Assembly: GCA_002307175.1 (NCBI GenBank)
Contig: DBTS01000064.1
Span: 4,580-68,579 of the forward strand
Length of the DNA stretch: 64,000 nt
Source of the DNA: Rhodocyclaceae bacterium UBA1310
GTDB taxonomy: Bacteria > Pseudomonadota > Gammaproteobacteria > Burkholderiales > Rhodocyclaceae
Direction of reading: 5' to 3'
Below are positions 42,544 through 51,016 of the stretch, one piece after another (position 1 is the stretch's first letter; the number at the start of each line of letters is the position of its first letter). The position numbers and the translations under genes were made by a program. The notes below the pieces were generated by a model. The model was not told the DNA's origin. It saw only the letters and a list, made by a program, of their open reading frames with translations, and ran no database searches.

Positions 42544-44058
42544 ATGCAGAAATCCAAGGCTATCCGCCTTCGGGAAAATGACGATGTTTTGATCGCCACG
42601 GCACAGCTTGTGCCTGGCACCTATCTGGATGATTTTGGCGTCCACGTTCGCGACCTTGTCCCCCCGGGTCACAAGCTTGCAGCGCGGGCGCTGACAAAAG
42701 GCGAAGAGGTCCGCCGTTACAATCAAATCATCGGGTTTGCCAAGCTGGACATCGACGCAGGGCAACATATCCACAGTCATAATCTGGGAATGGGCGAGTT
42801 CGCGCGAGACTACGGCATCGGGCTGGACGCCCGAGAGCCACAGCACGCCGACAGATCCGCCACCTTCATGGGCTATCGGAGAAAATCCGGGAAAGCCGGC
42901 ACCCGCAATTACATTGGCGTCATTTCTTCAGTCAACTGCTCTGCCACTGTTGCACGGGCCATTGCCAGGCATTTCACGGTAGAGTACCTGAGCGCCTATC
43001 CCAACATAGATGGCGTGATTGCCCTGGCGCATCCTCTGGGCTGTGGCATGAGCCTGACGGGCGACGGGATGGACATTCTGCGCCGCACCATGTGCGGCTA
43101 CGCGATGCACCCAAATTTTGCAGGCGTCCTGTTTGTTGGTCTGGGCTGCGAGCAAAACCAGATTGCACCCTTGATGGACATTATCGGCGACTACAATCCG
43201 GGCATGATCAGGCAAGTGATCATGCAGTCAGAAGGTGGCACCACGCCTGCGATTCGCAAGGGCATCGGCATGGTCGAGGCCATGCTTGATCAAGCCAATT
43301 CACATGTGCGGGAACCCATCAGCGTTGGCGAACTTATTGTCGGTTTGAACTGTGGTGGCTCGGATGGGTATTCCGGCATCACAGCGAACCCTGCATTGGG
43401 TGGAACTGTCGATATGCTCGTGGCCCAGGGCGGAACCGCGATTCTCTCGGAAACCCCTGAGATTTATGGTGCCGAGCATCTCCTGACACGCCGTGCAGCC
43501 ACGCCGGAAATTGCCCAGCGCCTGATCGACCGTATCGCTTGGTGGAAAGATTACACCACCCGCACCGGGGGAGAAATGGATAACAACCCCTCGGTGGGCA
43601 ACAAGGCAGGTGGCCTCACCACGATCCTTGAAAAATCGCTGGGTGCAGTGGCCAAAAGCGGAAGCACCAAGCTTAACGGGGTTTACCTGTATGCCGAGCA
43701 GGTGACTGCAAAAGGCTTTGTCTACATGGATACCCCGGGCTACGACCCTGTATCTGCCACCGGGCAGGCAGCAGGAGGGGCGCAGATCATCTGCTTTACC
43801 ACAGGGCGCGGTTCCGCATTCGGCTGTGCCGGCGTTCCCACCATCAAGCTTGCCAGCAACAACGCCCTGTATGAACGCATGACAGACGATATGGATCTGA
43901 ATTGCGGCGACATGCTTGACGATGTTCCGATGCAAACCGTCAGTCAGCGCATTTTTGACGCTATCGTCCGGCACGCTTCGGGTGAAAAGGTGCGCAGCGA
44001 AGTCTGCGGATACGGCAACGATGAATTCCAGCCCTGGAAGGGCGGGCCTGTCATGTAG
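42544..44058 (+). CDS. uxaA: Altronate dehydratase
   Basis: 504 residues. An N-terminal SAF domain (about 15-90) is joined to the UxaA/GarD catalytic region. Conserved segments include GYRRKSGKAGTRNYIGVISSVNCSATVARAI, HPLGCGM, VGLGCEQNQI, LNCGGSDGYSGITANPALG and GRGSAFGCAGVPTIKLASN, several with Cys and His suited to iron binding. It dehydrates D-altronate to 2-keto-3-deoxy-D-gluconate. GGAG is six bases from the ATG at 42544; an ATG three bases earlier is possible. No KDG kinase or aldolase is in the window. Confidence 0.94.
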   Translation: MQKSKAIRLRENDDVLIATAQLVPGTYLDDFGVHVRDLVPPGHKLAARALTKGEEVRRYNQIIGFAKLDIDAGQHIHSHNLGMGEFARDYGIGLDAREPQHADRSATFMGYRRKSGKAGTRNYIGVISSVNCSATVARAIARHFTVEYLSAYPNIDGVIALAHPLGCGMSLTGDGMDILRRTMCGYAMHPNFAGVLFVGLGCEQNQIAPLMDIIGDYNPGMIRQVIMQSEGGTTPAIRKGIGMVEAMLDQANSHVREPISVGELIVGLNCGGSDGYSGITANPALGGTVDMLVAQGGTAILSETPEIYGAEHLLTRRAATPEIAQRLIDRIAWWKDYTTRTGGEMDNNPSVGNKAGGLTTILEKSLGAVAKSGSTKLNGVYLYAEQVTAKGFVYMDTPGYDPVSATGQAAGGAQIICFTTGRGSAFGCAGVPTIKLASNNALYERMTDDMDLNCGDMLDDVPMQTVSQRIFDAIVRHASGEKVRSEVCGYGNDEFQPWKGGPVM

Positions 44059-44071
44059 GAAAGCCTGTATT

Positions 44072-44098
44072 GCGTGCACCGGTTACTCCGGCGCACGC
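44072..44098 (+). terminator. Hairpin downstream of uxaA
   Basis: GCGTGC (44072-44077) pairs with GCACGC (44093-44098), and an inner CCGG/CCGG pair extends the stem. No T run, so termination strength is uncertain. It marks the boundary between uxaA and adhE. Confidence 0.45.
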
Positions 44099-44188
44099 TA
44101 ATCGGGCCGAATGGTGAGATTGATGCGGCAATCCAATGTGCGTTGCGGATTGCATTGCCTGATCGATTTCTCATTAAGGAGCATCACC

Positions 44189-46792
44189 ATGGCAGTCACG
44201 CAACTCAAGGAGCTTAACGAACTGGTAGAACGGGTCCGCAAGGCCCAACAAACCTACGCCAACTTCTCCCAGGAACAGGTCGACCGCATCTTCCGCTCCG
44301 CCGCGCTGGCGGCAGCCGATGCGAGAATCCCGCTGGCCCGTCAGGCTGTGGCCGAGACGGGGATGGGCGTATTGGAAGACAAGGTGGTCAAGAATCACTT
44401 TGCCTCGGAGTACATCTACAACAAGTACAAGGATGAACGCACCTGCGGCATTCTCTCGGAAGACGACAACTTTGGCACCATCACGATCGCCGAGCCCATC
44501 GGGCTGCTGTGCGGCATCGTGCCCACCACCAATCCGACTTCCACGGCAATCTTCAAGGCGCTGATCGCGCTGAAGACCCGCAACGGCATCATCTTCAGCC
44601 CGCACCCACGCGCCAGGCGGTCAACCTGTGCCGCCGCTAAACTCGTGCTCGATGCGGCCGTGGCCGCTGGCGCACCAGCTGACATCATCGGCTGGATTGA
44701 TGAGCCTTCGGTGGAACTCTCGAACGCGCTGATGCATCACCCGGCAGTGAATCTGATTCTTGCCACAGGCGGGCCAGCGATGGTGCGCGCGGCATATTCC
44801 TCAGGCAAACCCGCCATCGGCGTGGGGGCAGGCAACACCCCGGTGGTGATCGACGAGAGCGCCGACATCAAGCGCGCGGTAGCCTCCATCCTGATGTCCA
44901 AGACTTTCGACAATGGCGTGGTGTGCGCCTCGGAACAGTCGGTGATCGTCGTCGATGCAGTATATGAAGCAGTCAAGGAGCGTTTTGGCAAGGTGGGTGG
45001 CTATCTGCTGAGCAAGAAGGAAGCCGAGGCAGTACGCAAGGTGCTGCTTGTGGATGGACATCTGAACGCGGATATCGTTGGTCAGTCCGCACAGAAGATT
45101 GCGGAACTCGCCGGACTGAAGGTGCCAACCTACACCAAGGTGCTGATCGGCGAAGTCACCTCGCTCGGTGAAGAAGAAGCCTTTGCCCACGAGAAGCTCT
45201 CGCCGACGCTGGCGATGTACCGCGCCAAGCACTTCGAGGATGCGGTGCAGAAAGCCGAGGCACTCGTGGCACTCGGCGGCATCGGCCACACCTCGGTGCT
45301 CTACACCGACCAGGATCAGCAGGCCGAGCGCATCCGGCTCTTTGGTGCGCGCATGAAGACCGCACGCATCCTCATCAACACGCCTTCTTCCTATGGTGGC
45401 ATTGGCGACCTCTACAACTTCAAGCTGGCACCCTCGCTGACGCTGGGCTGCGGGTCCTGGGGCGGCAACTCGATTTCCGAGAACGTCGGTCCGCAGCACC
45501 TGATCAACAAGAAGACTGTCGCCAAGAGGGCTGAAAACATGTTGTGGCACAAACTGCCGAAATCCATCTATTTCCGTCGTGGTTCACTGCCGGTGGCACT
45601 CGGCGATCTGGCGGGCAAGAAGCGCGCGGTGATCGTCACCGACCAGTATCTGTACAACAGCGGCAGCTGCGATGAAGCGATCCGCATCCTCAAGCAGCTC
45701 GGCATGGCCGTGGAGATCTTCTACGAAGTGCAGGCCGATCCGACCCTGGAGATCGTGCGGCGTGGCGCCCACATGCTCAACGCCTTCCAGCCCGATGTGA
45801 TCATCGCCATTGGCGGCGGCTCACCGATGGATGCGGCGAAGATCATGTGGGTGATGTACGAGCACCCGGATGTGCACTTCGAAGACCTGGCCCTGCGTTT
45901 CATGGACATCCGCAAGCGCATCTACACCTTCCCGAAGATGGGCGAAAAGGCCATTCTGGTCGCAGTGCCGACAACCTCGGGTACGGGCTCGGAAGTCACC
46001 CCGTTCGCGGTGGTCACCGACGAGAAGACCGGGATGAAGTATCCGATTGCCGATTACGAGTTGACGCCGAACATGGCGATCATCGACGCAAATCTCGTGA
46101 TGAACCTCCCGAAGAGCCTGACGGCCTTCGGTGGCATCGATGCCATCGTGCATGCACTGGAAGCCTATGTCTCGGTGATGGCTTCCGAGTTTTCCGATCC
46201 GTCGGCGCTGCAGGCACTCCATCTGCTCAAGGAACACCTGCCCGCTGCCTATGCCGAAGGAGCACGCAACCAGAAGGCGCGCGAAGAGGTGCACAGCGCC
46301 GCCACACTCGCCGGGATGGCTTTTGCGAATGCCTTTCTCGGGGTGTGTCACTCGATGGCACACAAGCTTGGCTCGGAATTTCATCTCGCGCATGGGCTCG
46401 CCAATGCACTGCTGATCAGCAACGTGATCCGCTACAACGCCGTGGATATCCCCACCAAGCAGACGGCCTTCAGCCAGTATGACCGGCCACAGGCCAAGTG
46501 CCGCTATGCAGCCATCGCCAACTTCCTTGGCCTTGGCGGCAAGACTGATGATGAACGCGTGGCACGGCTCATCGCCTGGGTGGATGAACTCAAGCAGCAG
46601 TTGGGTATTCCACCTTCGATCCAGGCCGCAGGCGTCGCCGAGGCAGATTTCCTGGTGGCCGTGGATGAACTTGCCGAGAAGGCCTTTGATGATCAGTGCA
46701 CCGGCGCCAACCCGCGCTTCCCGTTGATCTCGGAGATCCGCCAGTTGCTTCTCGACAGCTATTACGGAAGGGCTTATCAGGATATTCGCTAG
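44189..46792 (+). CDS. adhE: Bifunctional acetaldehyde-CoA/alcohol dehydrogenase
   Basis: 867 residues, matching E. coli AdhE. The N-terminal aldehyde dehydrogenase half carries Cys246 (NGVVCASEQ). The linker is followed by the iron-dependent alcohol dehydrogenase half: GGGSPMDAAKIMW, FGGIDAIVHALEAYVS, and the iron His set in CHSMAHKLGSEFHLAHGLANALL. It converts acetyl-CoA to acetaldehyde and ethanol, consuming two NADH, and forms spirosomes. AAGGAG is seven bases upstream. It follows the galactonate genes at 130 bases, so it may share their transcript or have its own promoter. Confidence 0.96.
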   Translation: MAVTQLKELNELVERVRKAQQTYANFSQEQVDRIFRSAALAAADARIPLARQAVAETGMGVLEDKVVKNHFASEYIYNKYKDERTCGILSEDDNFGTITIAEPIGLLCGIVPTTNPTSTAIFKALIALKTRNGIIFSPHPRARRSTCAAAKLVLDAAVAAGAPADIIGWIDEPSVELSNALMHHPAVNLILATGGPAMVRAAYSSGKPAIGVGAGNTPVVIDESADIKRAVASILMSKTFDNGVVCASEQSVIVVDAVYEAVKERFGKVGGYLLSKKEAEAVRKVLLVDGHLNADIVGQSAQKIAELAGLKVPTYTKVLIGEVTSLGEEEAFAHEKLSPTLAMYRAKHFEDAVQKAEALVALGGIGHTSVLYTDQDQQAERIRLFGARMKTARILINTPSSYGGIGDLYNFKLAPSLTLGCGSWGGNSISENVGPQHLINKKTVAKRAENMLWHKLPKSIYFRRGSLPVALGDLAGKKRAVIVTDQYLYNSGSCDEAIRILKQLGMAVEIFYEVQADPTLEIVRRGAHMLNAFQPDVIIAIGGGSPMDAAKIMWVMYEHPDVHFEDLALRFMDIRKRIYTFPKMGEKAILVAVPTTSGTGSEVTPFAVVTDEKTGMKYPIADYELTPNMAIIDANLVMNLPKSLTAFGGIDAIVHALEAYVSVMASEFSDPSALQALHLLKEHLPAAYAEGARNQKAREEVHSAATLAGMAFANAFLGVCHSMAHKLGSEFHLAHGLANALLISNVIRYNAVDIPTKQTAFSQYDRPQAKCRYAAIANFLGLGGKTDDERVARLIAWVDELKQQLGIPPSIQAAGVAEADFLVAVDELAEKAFDDQCTGANPRFPLISEIRQLLLDSYYGRAYQDIR
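46761..46782 (+). repeat. 22-base sequence repeated at 52620-52641
   Basis: ATTACGGAAGGGCTTATCAG followed by GA, near the 3' end of adhE, recurs identically in the intergenic stretch at 52620-52641. Chance identity of this length within 64 kb is very unlikely; see the adhE relic. Confidence 0.7.
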
Positions 46793-46860
46793 ACAGCACA
46801 CGGTGCGGCCTGCAGTTCGATTCCGAAGATACGGAAACGGGCCTGCAGGCCCACCAAACT

Positions 46861-48117
46861 TCAGTGCGGTTCCAGCCCGTCATGTAGTGACTGGCGATAG
46901 GCTCGCCAGGCGGGCAGCACACCGATCAACGCTCCTGCCACGAGAGTGGCCAGGAGCAGTAGCCATTCCCCGGCACCGGGAGGCGCCAGTGGCAGGCTGA
47001 GCCCGTAGGTCTGCTGCAAGGTAGTCTGGAATCCTGCCTGCAGGCCATACAGCAGCGCCATGCCGCAAACGATTCCCGCCAGCACGAGTGCCAATGCCTC
47101 GCCGATCATCAGCGCAAACAGGCTGTGCGCGCAGAGCCCGATGGCGCGCAGGATCGCCATCTCGCGACGCCTCTCATTGAGCCCTGTGACCAGTGCAGTC
47201 AGTACGCCCAGCAGGCCGATAACGATGACAAATACCGAAATCACCCGCAGCGCTTCTTCGGCCACATGCATGAGATTCCAGAGCTCGCTGAGGGCCACTC
47301 CAGGCAGAATCGCCATGAGTGGCTCGTCGCTATACTGATTGACCTTGCGCTGGTAGCGGAAGGTAGCCGCCTTTGATTTCAGGCCAACGAGAAAAGCGGT
47401 GATGGTTTCCGGGGGAGGGATGGCCGATTCATCTGTCTGTGCAAGAATTCCTGTTGTGGCCAGCAGGGAGGGGCTGCCGTTGGACCAGCCCATGTGAATG
47501 GCGGTCATCCCCTCAAGACTGATGTGGACTGTGTTGTCGACAGGCGTGCCGGTCGGCGCCAGGATGCCGGTCACGGTAAATGGCTGGTCGCTATGCTGGT
47601 ACACAGCCCCTTCACCCGATCCGTGTGTCAGCACGATATGGTCACCGAGGTGATAACCAAGCCGGTGCGCTACGGTCGCCCCGAGCACCGCGTCATGTGC
47701 ATGCGCAAAAGGCACTCCGCTGGAAAAGTGCAAGGGGAGGTGATTGCCGTACTGGTAGCGGGTGAAGTACGCGGCGCTGGTGGCCAGCACCGGGTAGCCA
47801 CGATGGCTGTCGCCCAGCGACAGTGGAATGCTCCAGGCCACAGCGGGGTCCCGGCTGAGGGCAAGGTAGCTGTCCCAGCCGATATTGTTGGTTGCATTTC
47901 CGATGCGGAAAACGCTGTAGAGCAGCAGTTCAACCGAGCCGGTTCGGGCACCAACGATCAGATCCGCACCGCTGACAGTGTTCTCGAATCCGTCATGAGT
48001 GGCTTCCCGCAGCCGCTCGACGCCGATCAGCATAAGAATCGACAGCGCAACCGACAGCACACCGAGCCCGACACTGAGTCGCCGGTACAGCAGGCTCCTC
48101 CAGGCGAGTTTAAGCAT
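46861..48117 (-). CDS. ABC transporter permease (FtsX/MacB-type) of zinc locus
   Basis: 418 residues. An N-terminal membrane helix (LSVGLGVLSVALSILMLIGV) is followed by a large periplasmic domain (MacB_PCD-like) and three C-terminal helices, with the FtsX motif NERRREMAILRAIG. Such permeases work by mechanical transmission rather than by a channel, moving lipoproteins or peptides or driving periplasmic proteins. It pairs with the ATPase immediately upstream (8-base overlap). In the zinc-regulated context it is comparable to the transporter part of the Vibrio zrg operon (inference). Confidence 0.88.
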   Translation of the reverse strand: MLKLAWRSLLYRRLSVGLGVLSVALSILMLIGVERLREATHDGFENTVSGADLIVGARTGSVELLLYSVFRIGNATNNIGWDSYLALSRDPAVAWSIPLSLGDSHRGYPVLATSAAYFTRYQYGNHLPLHFSSGVPFAHAHDAVLGATVAHRLGYHLGDHIVLTHGSGEGAVYQHSDQPFTVTGILAPTGTPVDNTVHISLEGMTAIHMGWSNGSPSLLATTGILAQTDESAIPPPETITAFLVGLKSKAATFRYQRKVNQYSDEPLMAILPGVALSELWNLMHVAEEALRVISVFVIVIGLLGVLTALVTGLNERRREMAILRAIGLCAHSLFALMIGEALALVLAGIVCGMALLYGLQAGFQTTLQQTYGLSLPLAPPGAGEWLLLLATLVAGALIGVLPAWRAYRQSLHDGLEPH

Positions 48118-48793
48118 GCGGCACCTCCGCCGGCAGATTGATCGCCCCCAGCGCCAGACTGCAGGGAAAATACTGCGCCAACAGATGATCGTGACTCACC
48201 AGCAACACCGTGGTCTCGTGCGTATTGGCGAGCAGCAGCTCGACAAAGCGCTGGCGCATGTCCGCATCCAGCGCGCTGGTCGGTTCATCGGCGATCAGCA
48301 GTTCTGGCCGGCCGATCAGCGCACGCGCCACAGCCACACGCTGCTGCATGCCGACCGAGAGTCGGCTGGCCGGCGTGTGCAGATGCGCCTGCATGCCCAA
48401 CGTTTCAAGCAGCGCCCCCGCGGCTGCCCTGGCATCACCGGCACGCTGACGGCGCAGTGCAGACACCTGGCAGGGCAGCATCACATTGTCCAGCACGCTC
48501 AGATAGGGCAACAGATTGAATTGCTGGAAAACGTAGCCGATGTGGTCCGCCCTGAAGCGATCGCGTCGGGGAGCCCGCATGCGCGAGAGATCCTCTCCGA
48601 GAATGCGCAGTGAGCCGCGCTGTGGTGCCTGGATGCCGGTCAGCAGCGAGAGCAGCGTGCTCTTGCCGCTGCCACTGGGGCCGTGGAGAAATGTATGCAC
48701 CCCGGACTGCAAGGAAAATTGTGGAATGCTCAGCGTCGGGGATGCGTTGCCCGGCCAGCGGAATTCGATATCAAGCAGTTCGATCAGGGCCAT
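48110..48793 (-). CDS. ABC transporter ATPase (LolD/MacB-type) of zinc locus
   Basis: 227 residues. Walker A GPSGSGKST (38-46), Q-loop FQQFNLLPYLSVLDNVMLP, signature LSVGMQQRVAVARAL, Walker B LLIADEPTSALD, and H-loop VLLVSHDH. It belongs to the MacB/LolD group. The end overlaps the permease start by eight bases. It lies 58 bases after the DUF2796 gene in the leftward zinc operon. Confidence 0.92.
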   Translation of the reverse strand: MALIELLDIEFRWPGNASPTLSIPQFSLQSGVHTFLHGPSGSGKSTLLSLLTGIQAPQRGSLRILGEDLSRMRAPRRDRFRADHIGYVFQQFNLLPYLSVLDNVMLPCQVSALRRQRAGDARAAAGALLETLGMQAHLHTPASRLSVGMQQRVAVARALIGRPELLIADEPTSALDADMRQRFVELLLANTHETTVLLVSHDHLLAQYFPCSLALGAINLPAEVPHA

Positions 48794-48851
48794 GGCAGGT
48801 CTTTCAGGGAAACATCTGTCTTGTTTACCGCGACGGAATGGATCAGCAGAA

Positions 48852-49364
48852 CTACTTCAGGATGATGGGCTGGCCGCTCTGCAGCCGGAGTTCCTTCTGT
48901 CCGGAAGGTGCTGCAATGTCCACCGTCAGGTTATGCATGCGTGGAAACATGCCCCATATCGGCAAATCAATCTGGGTGGGCAGCTTCGTGCAGTAATAAC
49001 TGAACTCACCGGATACGTCGCTGTGTTCCGTCTTGCCCAGCTCGGGCAGATTCAGCGTGCGCGTCTGGAGCTGGCAGTTTCCGTTGAGCGTAAATAGATT
49101 GGCCGGATCGCGCAACGCGGCAATCGCATGGACAACCACAGCACTTTCCGCTGCATTGGTGGACGCGTGCTCGAAACCGTAAATGTTGTCGGCCGGAGAG
49201 GTGAAGGAGAGCGTCACGGTTTTTTCATCAATCGCCACATCCAGATCAGCCGTGCCGTGTACATGGGCGCCGTGTTCATGAGCGAATGCCCCGGACGCAA
49301 GCAGGGCAAGAGCCAGGGCGGAAATACCATGAAAGGGGCGAATGTCTGAAAATGCTATAAACAT
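48852..49364 (-). CDS. zrgA: DUF2796 periplasmic zinc-binding protein (ZrgA-like)
   Basis: 170 residues. The signal peptide ends ALLASGAFA, and the mature protein starts with a His cluster HEHGAHVHGTADLDVAID, an obvious metal site. Later segments (TVTLSFTSPADNIYGFEHA, ELRLQSGQPIIL) match DUF2796, the family of ZrgA in Vibrio cholerae, a Zur-controlled zinc-uptake component (family knowledge). The ATG at 49364 has AAGG at good spacing; an ATG at 49412 that overlaps the previous stop is an alternative. Confidence 0.88.
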   Translation of the reverse strand: MFIAFSDIRPFHGISALALALLASGAFAHEHGAHVHGTADLDVAIDEKTVTLSFTSPADNIYGFEHASTNAAESAVVVHAIAALRDPANLFTLNGNCQLQTRTLNLPELGKTEHSDVSGEFSYYCTKLPTQIDLPIWGMFPRMHNLTVDIAAPSGQKELRLQSGQPIILK

Positions 49365-49408
49365 ATAGGGTACCTTAACCAAAAGATGTTTGGAGCAAAG
49401 GAATTGGC

Positions 49409-50092
49409 TCATGAATTTTGGGCTGTCTCCAGCGAAATCGCCTGGGCATCCATCGAATATCCGTAATCAATATCCGAAGCACCATCTACAAGAAACAGGT
49501 TGGCTTTCGCGGCTTTCACTTTCAGACGCCCCGTGACAACCATCGTCGAGAACATCGGCGGATGCGGGTAACCCTGCGGAAAACGTACGAAGATGATCTG
49601 GTTGGGAGGAGGAGGGGGCACATGGATACAGGCTCCGACCAGCGGAACAAGCAGAAATTCGGTAACGTTGCGGCGATCCCTGGTCAGGGGCAGCACATAG
49701 CCCTGAATCTGGATGAGCTGGTTATCCAGCCCCGTCATGACTTCACCTGTACGGCGTTTCTCAAAAGCCTCCACCCTATCCACAAGTTTCGAGACGTCGC
49801 GGAAATCCTGTTTCAGGACCTGCCTTTCCCCGTCCGTGTAATCCTGCGGACTCATTTTCATTTCCGTCAGCATCTGCTGCGTGGTGCGTTGTTCGACGGC
49901 CATGGCCAAACGCTTCTGCTGCGCCTGAGCGAGCGATTTGAGCACCTGTCGCAGAGCAATATCATCGGGCTGCAGATCTGCCCAGAGCACCTTTCTTGCC
50001 GCCTGTTCCTCGGCGGCAGCATTTAGCCCCGCGAGGGCAAGCAGGCTGACGAAACCGCCAAGCAGAATAGGGCGCAGTGAAGACATCTTCAT
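49409..50092 (-). CDS. DUF3299 periplasmic protein of zinc locus
   Basis: 227 residues. A signal peptide (MSSLRPILLGGFVSLLALAGLNAAA) precedes a helical, Gln-rich region. The DUF3299 core is TGLDNQLIQIQGYVLPL then FLLVPLVGACIHVPPPPPNQIIFV. The GACIHVPPPP segment, with one Cys and one His, is the most conserved part and could bind metal. DUF3299 genes recur with zinc-responsive ABC genes. First gene of the leftward operon, starting beside the shared promoter with the two palindromes. Confidence 0.9.
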   Translation of the reverse strand: MKMSSLRPILLGGFVSLLALAGLNAAAEEQAARKVLWADLQPDDIALRQVLKSLAQAQQKRLAMAVEQRTTQQMLTEMKMSPQDYTDGERQVLKQDFRDVSKLVDRVEAFEKRRTGEVMTGLDNQLIQIQGYVLPLTRDRRNVTEFLLVPLVGACIHVPPPPPNQIIFVRFPQGYPHPPMFSTMVVTGRLKVKAAKANLFLVDGASDIDYGYSMDAQAISLETAQNS

Positions 50093-50219
50093 GGTGGATC
50101 ACCAAAATCCGGCGGGTTTAGCTATTCAGGTTTCTGGCAGTCTGACAGAAAAAATAGCCGGGGCACAAGAATGCTTCCGTGCGACCCGAAGTACGCTGAA
50201 AAAGTTCCTGGAGAAGCAT

Positions 50220-50238
50220 AATGCAACACTGTTGCATT
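50220..50238. promoter_or_regulatory. Palindrome 1, probable Zur operator
   Basis: AATGCAACACTGTTGCATT is a perfect 19-base palindrome between the two divergent zinc-related operons. The Zur assignment is inferred from the genes on both sides; the core TGCAAC-N-GTTGCA is shared with palindrome 2. Confidence 0.7.
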
Positions 50239-50259
50239 TATACCGCACCCCATTATAAT
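50232..50259 (+). promoter_or_regulatory. Rightward promoter of the DUF1826-GTPase operon
   Basis: TTGCAT (50232-50237), a 16-base spacer, then a consensus TATAAT (50254-50259). The -35 lies inside palindrome 1 and the -10 abuts palindrome 2, so a repressor on either would occlude RNA polymerase. On the other strand TTGCAT (50258-50263) and TATAAA (50237-50242) could make a leftward promoter with a short 15-base spacer. Confidence 0.65.
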
Positions 50260-50273
50260 GCAACTCAGTTGCA
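50259..50273. promoter_or_regulatory. Palindrome 2, probable Zur operator
   Basis: TGCAACTCAGTTGCA is a perfect 15-base palindrome, 37 bases centre to centre from palindrome 1. It overlaps the last base of the rightward TATAAT box. Confidence 0.7.
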
Positions 50274-50324
50274 ACAACACCGACCCCACCCACCACGGGA
50301 TGCAGGCCGGAGAAAAGGAGTCAG

Positions 50325-50996
50325 ATGGGCGATATCTTTCATGCTGGGCTGGCCGATGGGGAGCCTGGGTTTTGTGCCATAACCGAAGTCGGAGACCTGA
50401 TCCGCATCTTTGACCCCAAAATTAACGCCATCGCCCTTTCTCGCGAGCCCGTACCAGCCATCCAGCGATATTTTGACGATACTGCACAGGATGGACAGAT
50501 TGCACGCGGCTTCCGTGTGCGTGTTCGGGCGGGAGCCAAAATCTCCGAATCGCTCCTGCCAGAGGATCGTGCCTGGGGGCGGCAAAGCCTTCTTGCGGAC
50601 ATTCGTTTCCTGACCGAAATTCTCTGTGATCTGCTCGGTGCGCCAATGGCCGGAGTCCGCATGGAAGTTCTCGATCGCCCGATGTGCCCACGTTTTCATG
50701 TCGATCACGTTGGCATTCGATTACTCTGCACCTACCGTGGAGCCAGTACGGATTACCTGCCAGGAAGGGCTGCCAATCGCGCCTGTCTGGGCACAGCCGC
50801 CGGGCCAAACGATATGTCGTCGGGGCTGATTCTCGACCCCGATGCCATCAGGACCGTAGCCCCGTTCTCGATTCTGCTGATCAAGGGCGCAGCGTGGCAG
50901 GGAAATATTGCCCACGGTGCCATCCATCGGTCCCCCCCGGTCACTCCCGAGTCCGGCCCCCGCGTTCTGCTGGCGGTCGATGCCATCTGGGATTAA
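50325..50996 (+). CDS. DUF1826 protein of zinc locus
   Basis: 223 residues, no signal peptide. Family features include CPRFHVDHVGIRLLCTYRGASTDYLP, a H-x-D-x-V core similar to iron/2-oxoglutarate or cupin-like metal sites, and GAAWQGNIAHGAIHRSPPV near the end. DUF1826 is found beside COG0523 GTPases in zinc-starvation regulons; the reaction is unknown. AAGGAG is well spaced upstream. First gene of the rightward operon. Confidence 0.88.
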   Translation: MGDIFHAGLADGEPGFCAITEVGDLIRIFDPKINAIALSREPVPAIQRYFDDTAQDGQIARGFRVRVRAGAKISESLLPEDRAWGRQSLLADIRFLTEILCDLLGAPMAGVRMEVLDRPMCPRFHVDHVGIRLLCTYRGASTDYLPGRAANRACLGTAAGPNDMSSGLILDPDAIRTVAPFSILLIKGAAWQGNIAHGAIHRSPPVTPESGPRVLLAVDAIWD

Positions 50997-51016
50997 GCAT
51001 TTTTTTCGGAGTCATG

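Noticed and set aside
45821..46801. Minus-strand frame of 326 codons over the adhE 3' end
   Set aside because: Antisense to the conserved iron-dependent alcohol dehydrogenase half; no start signals.
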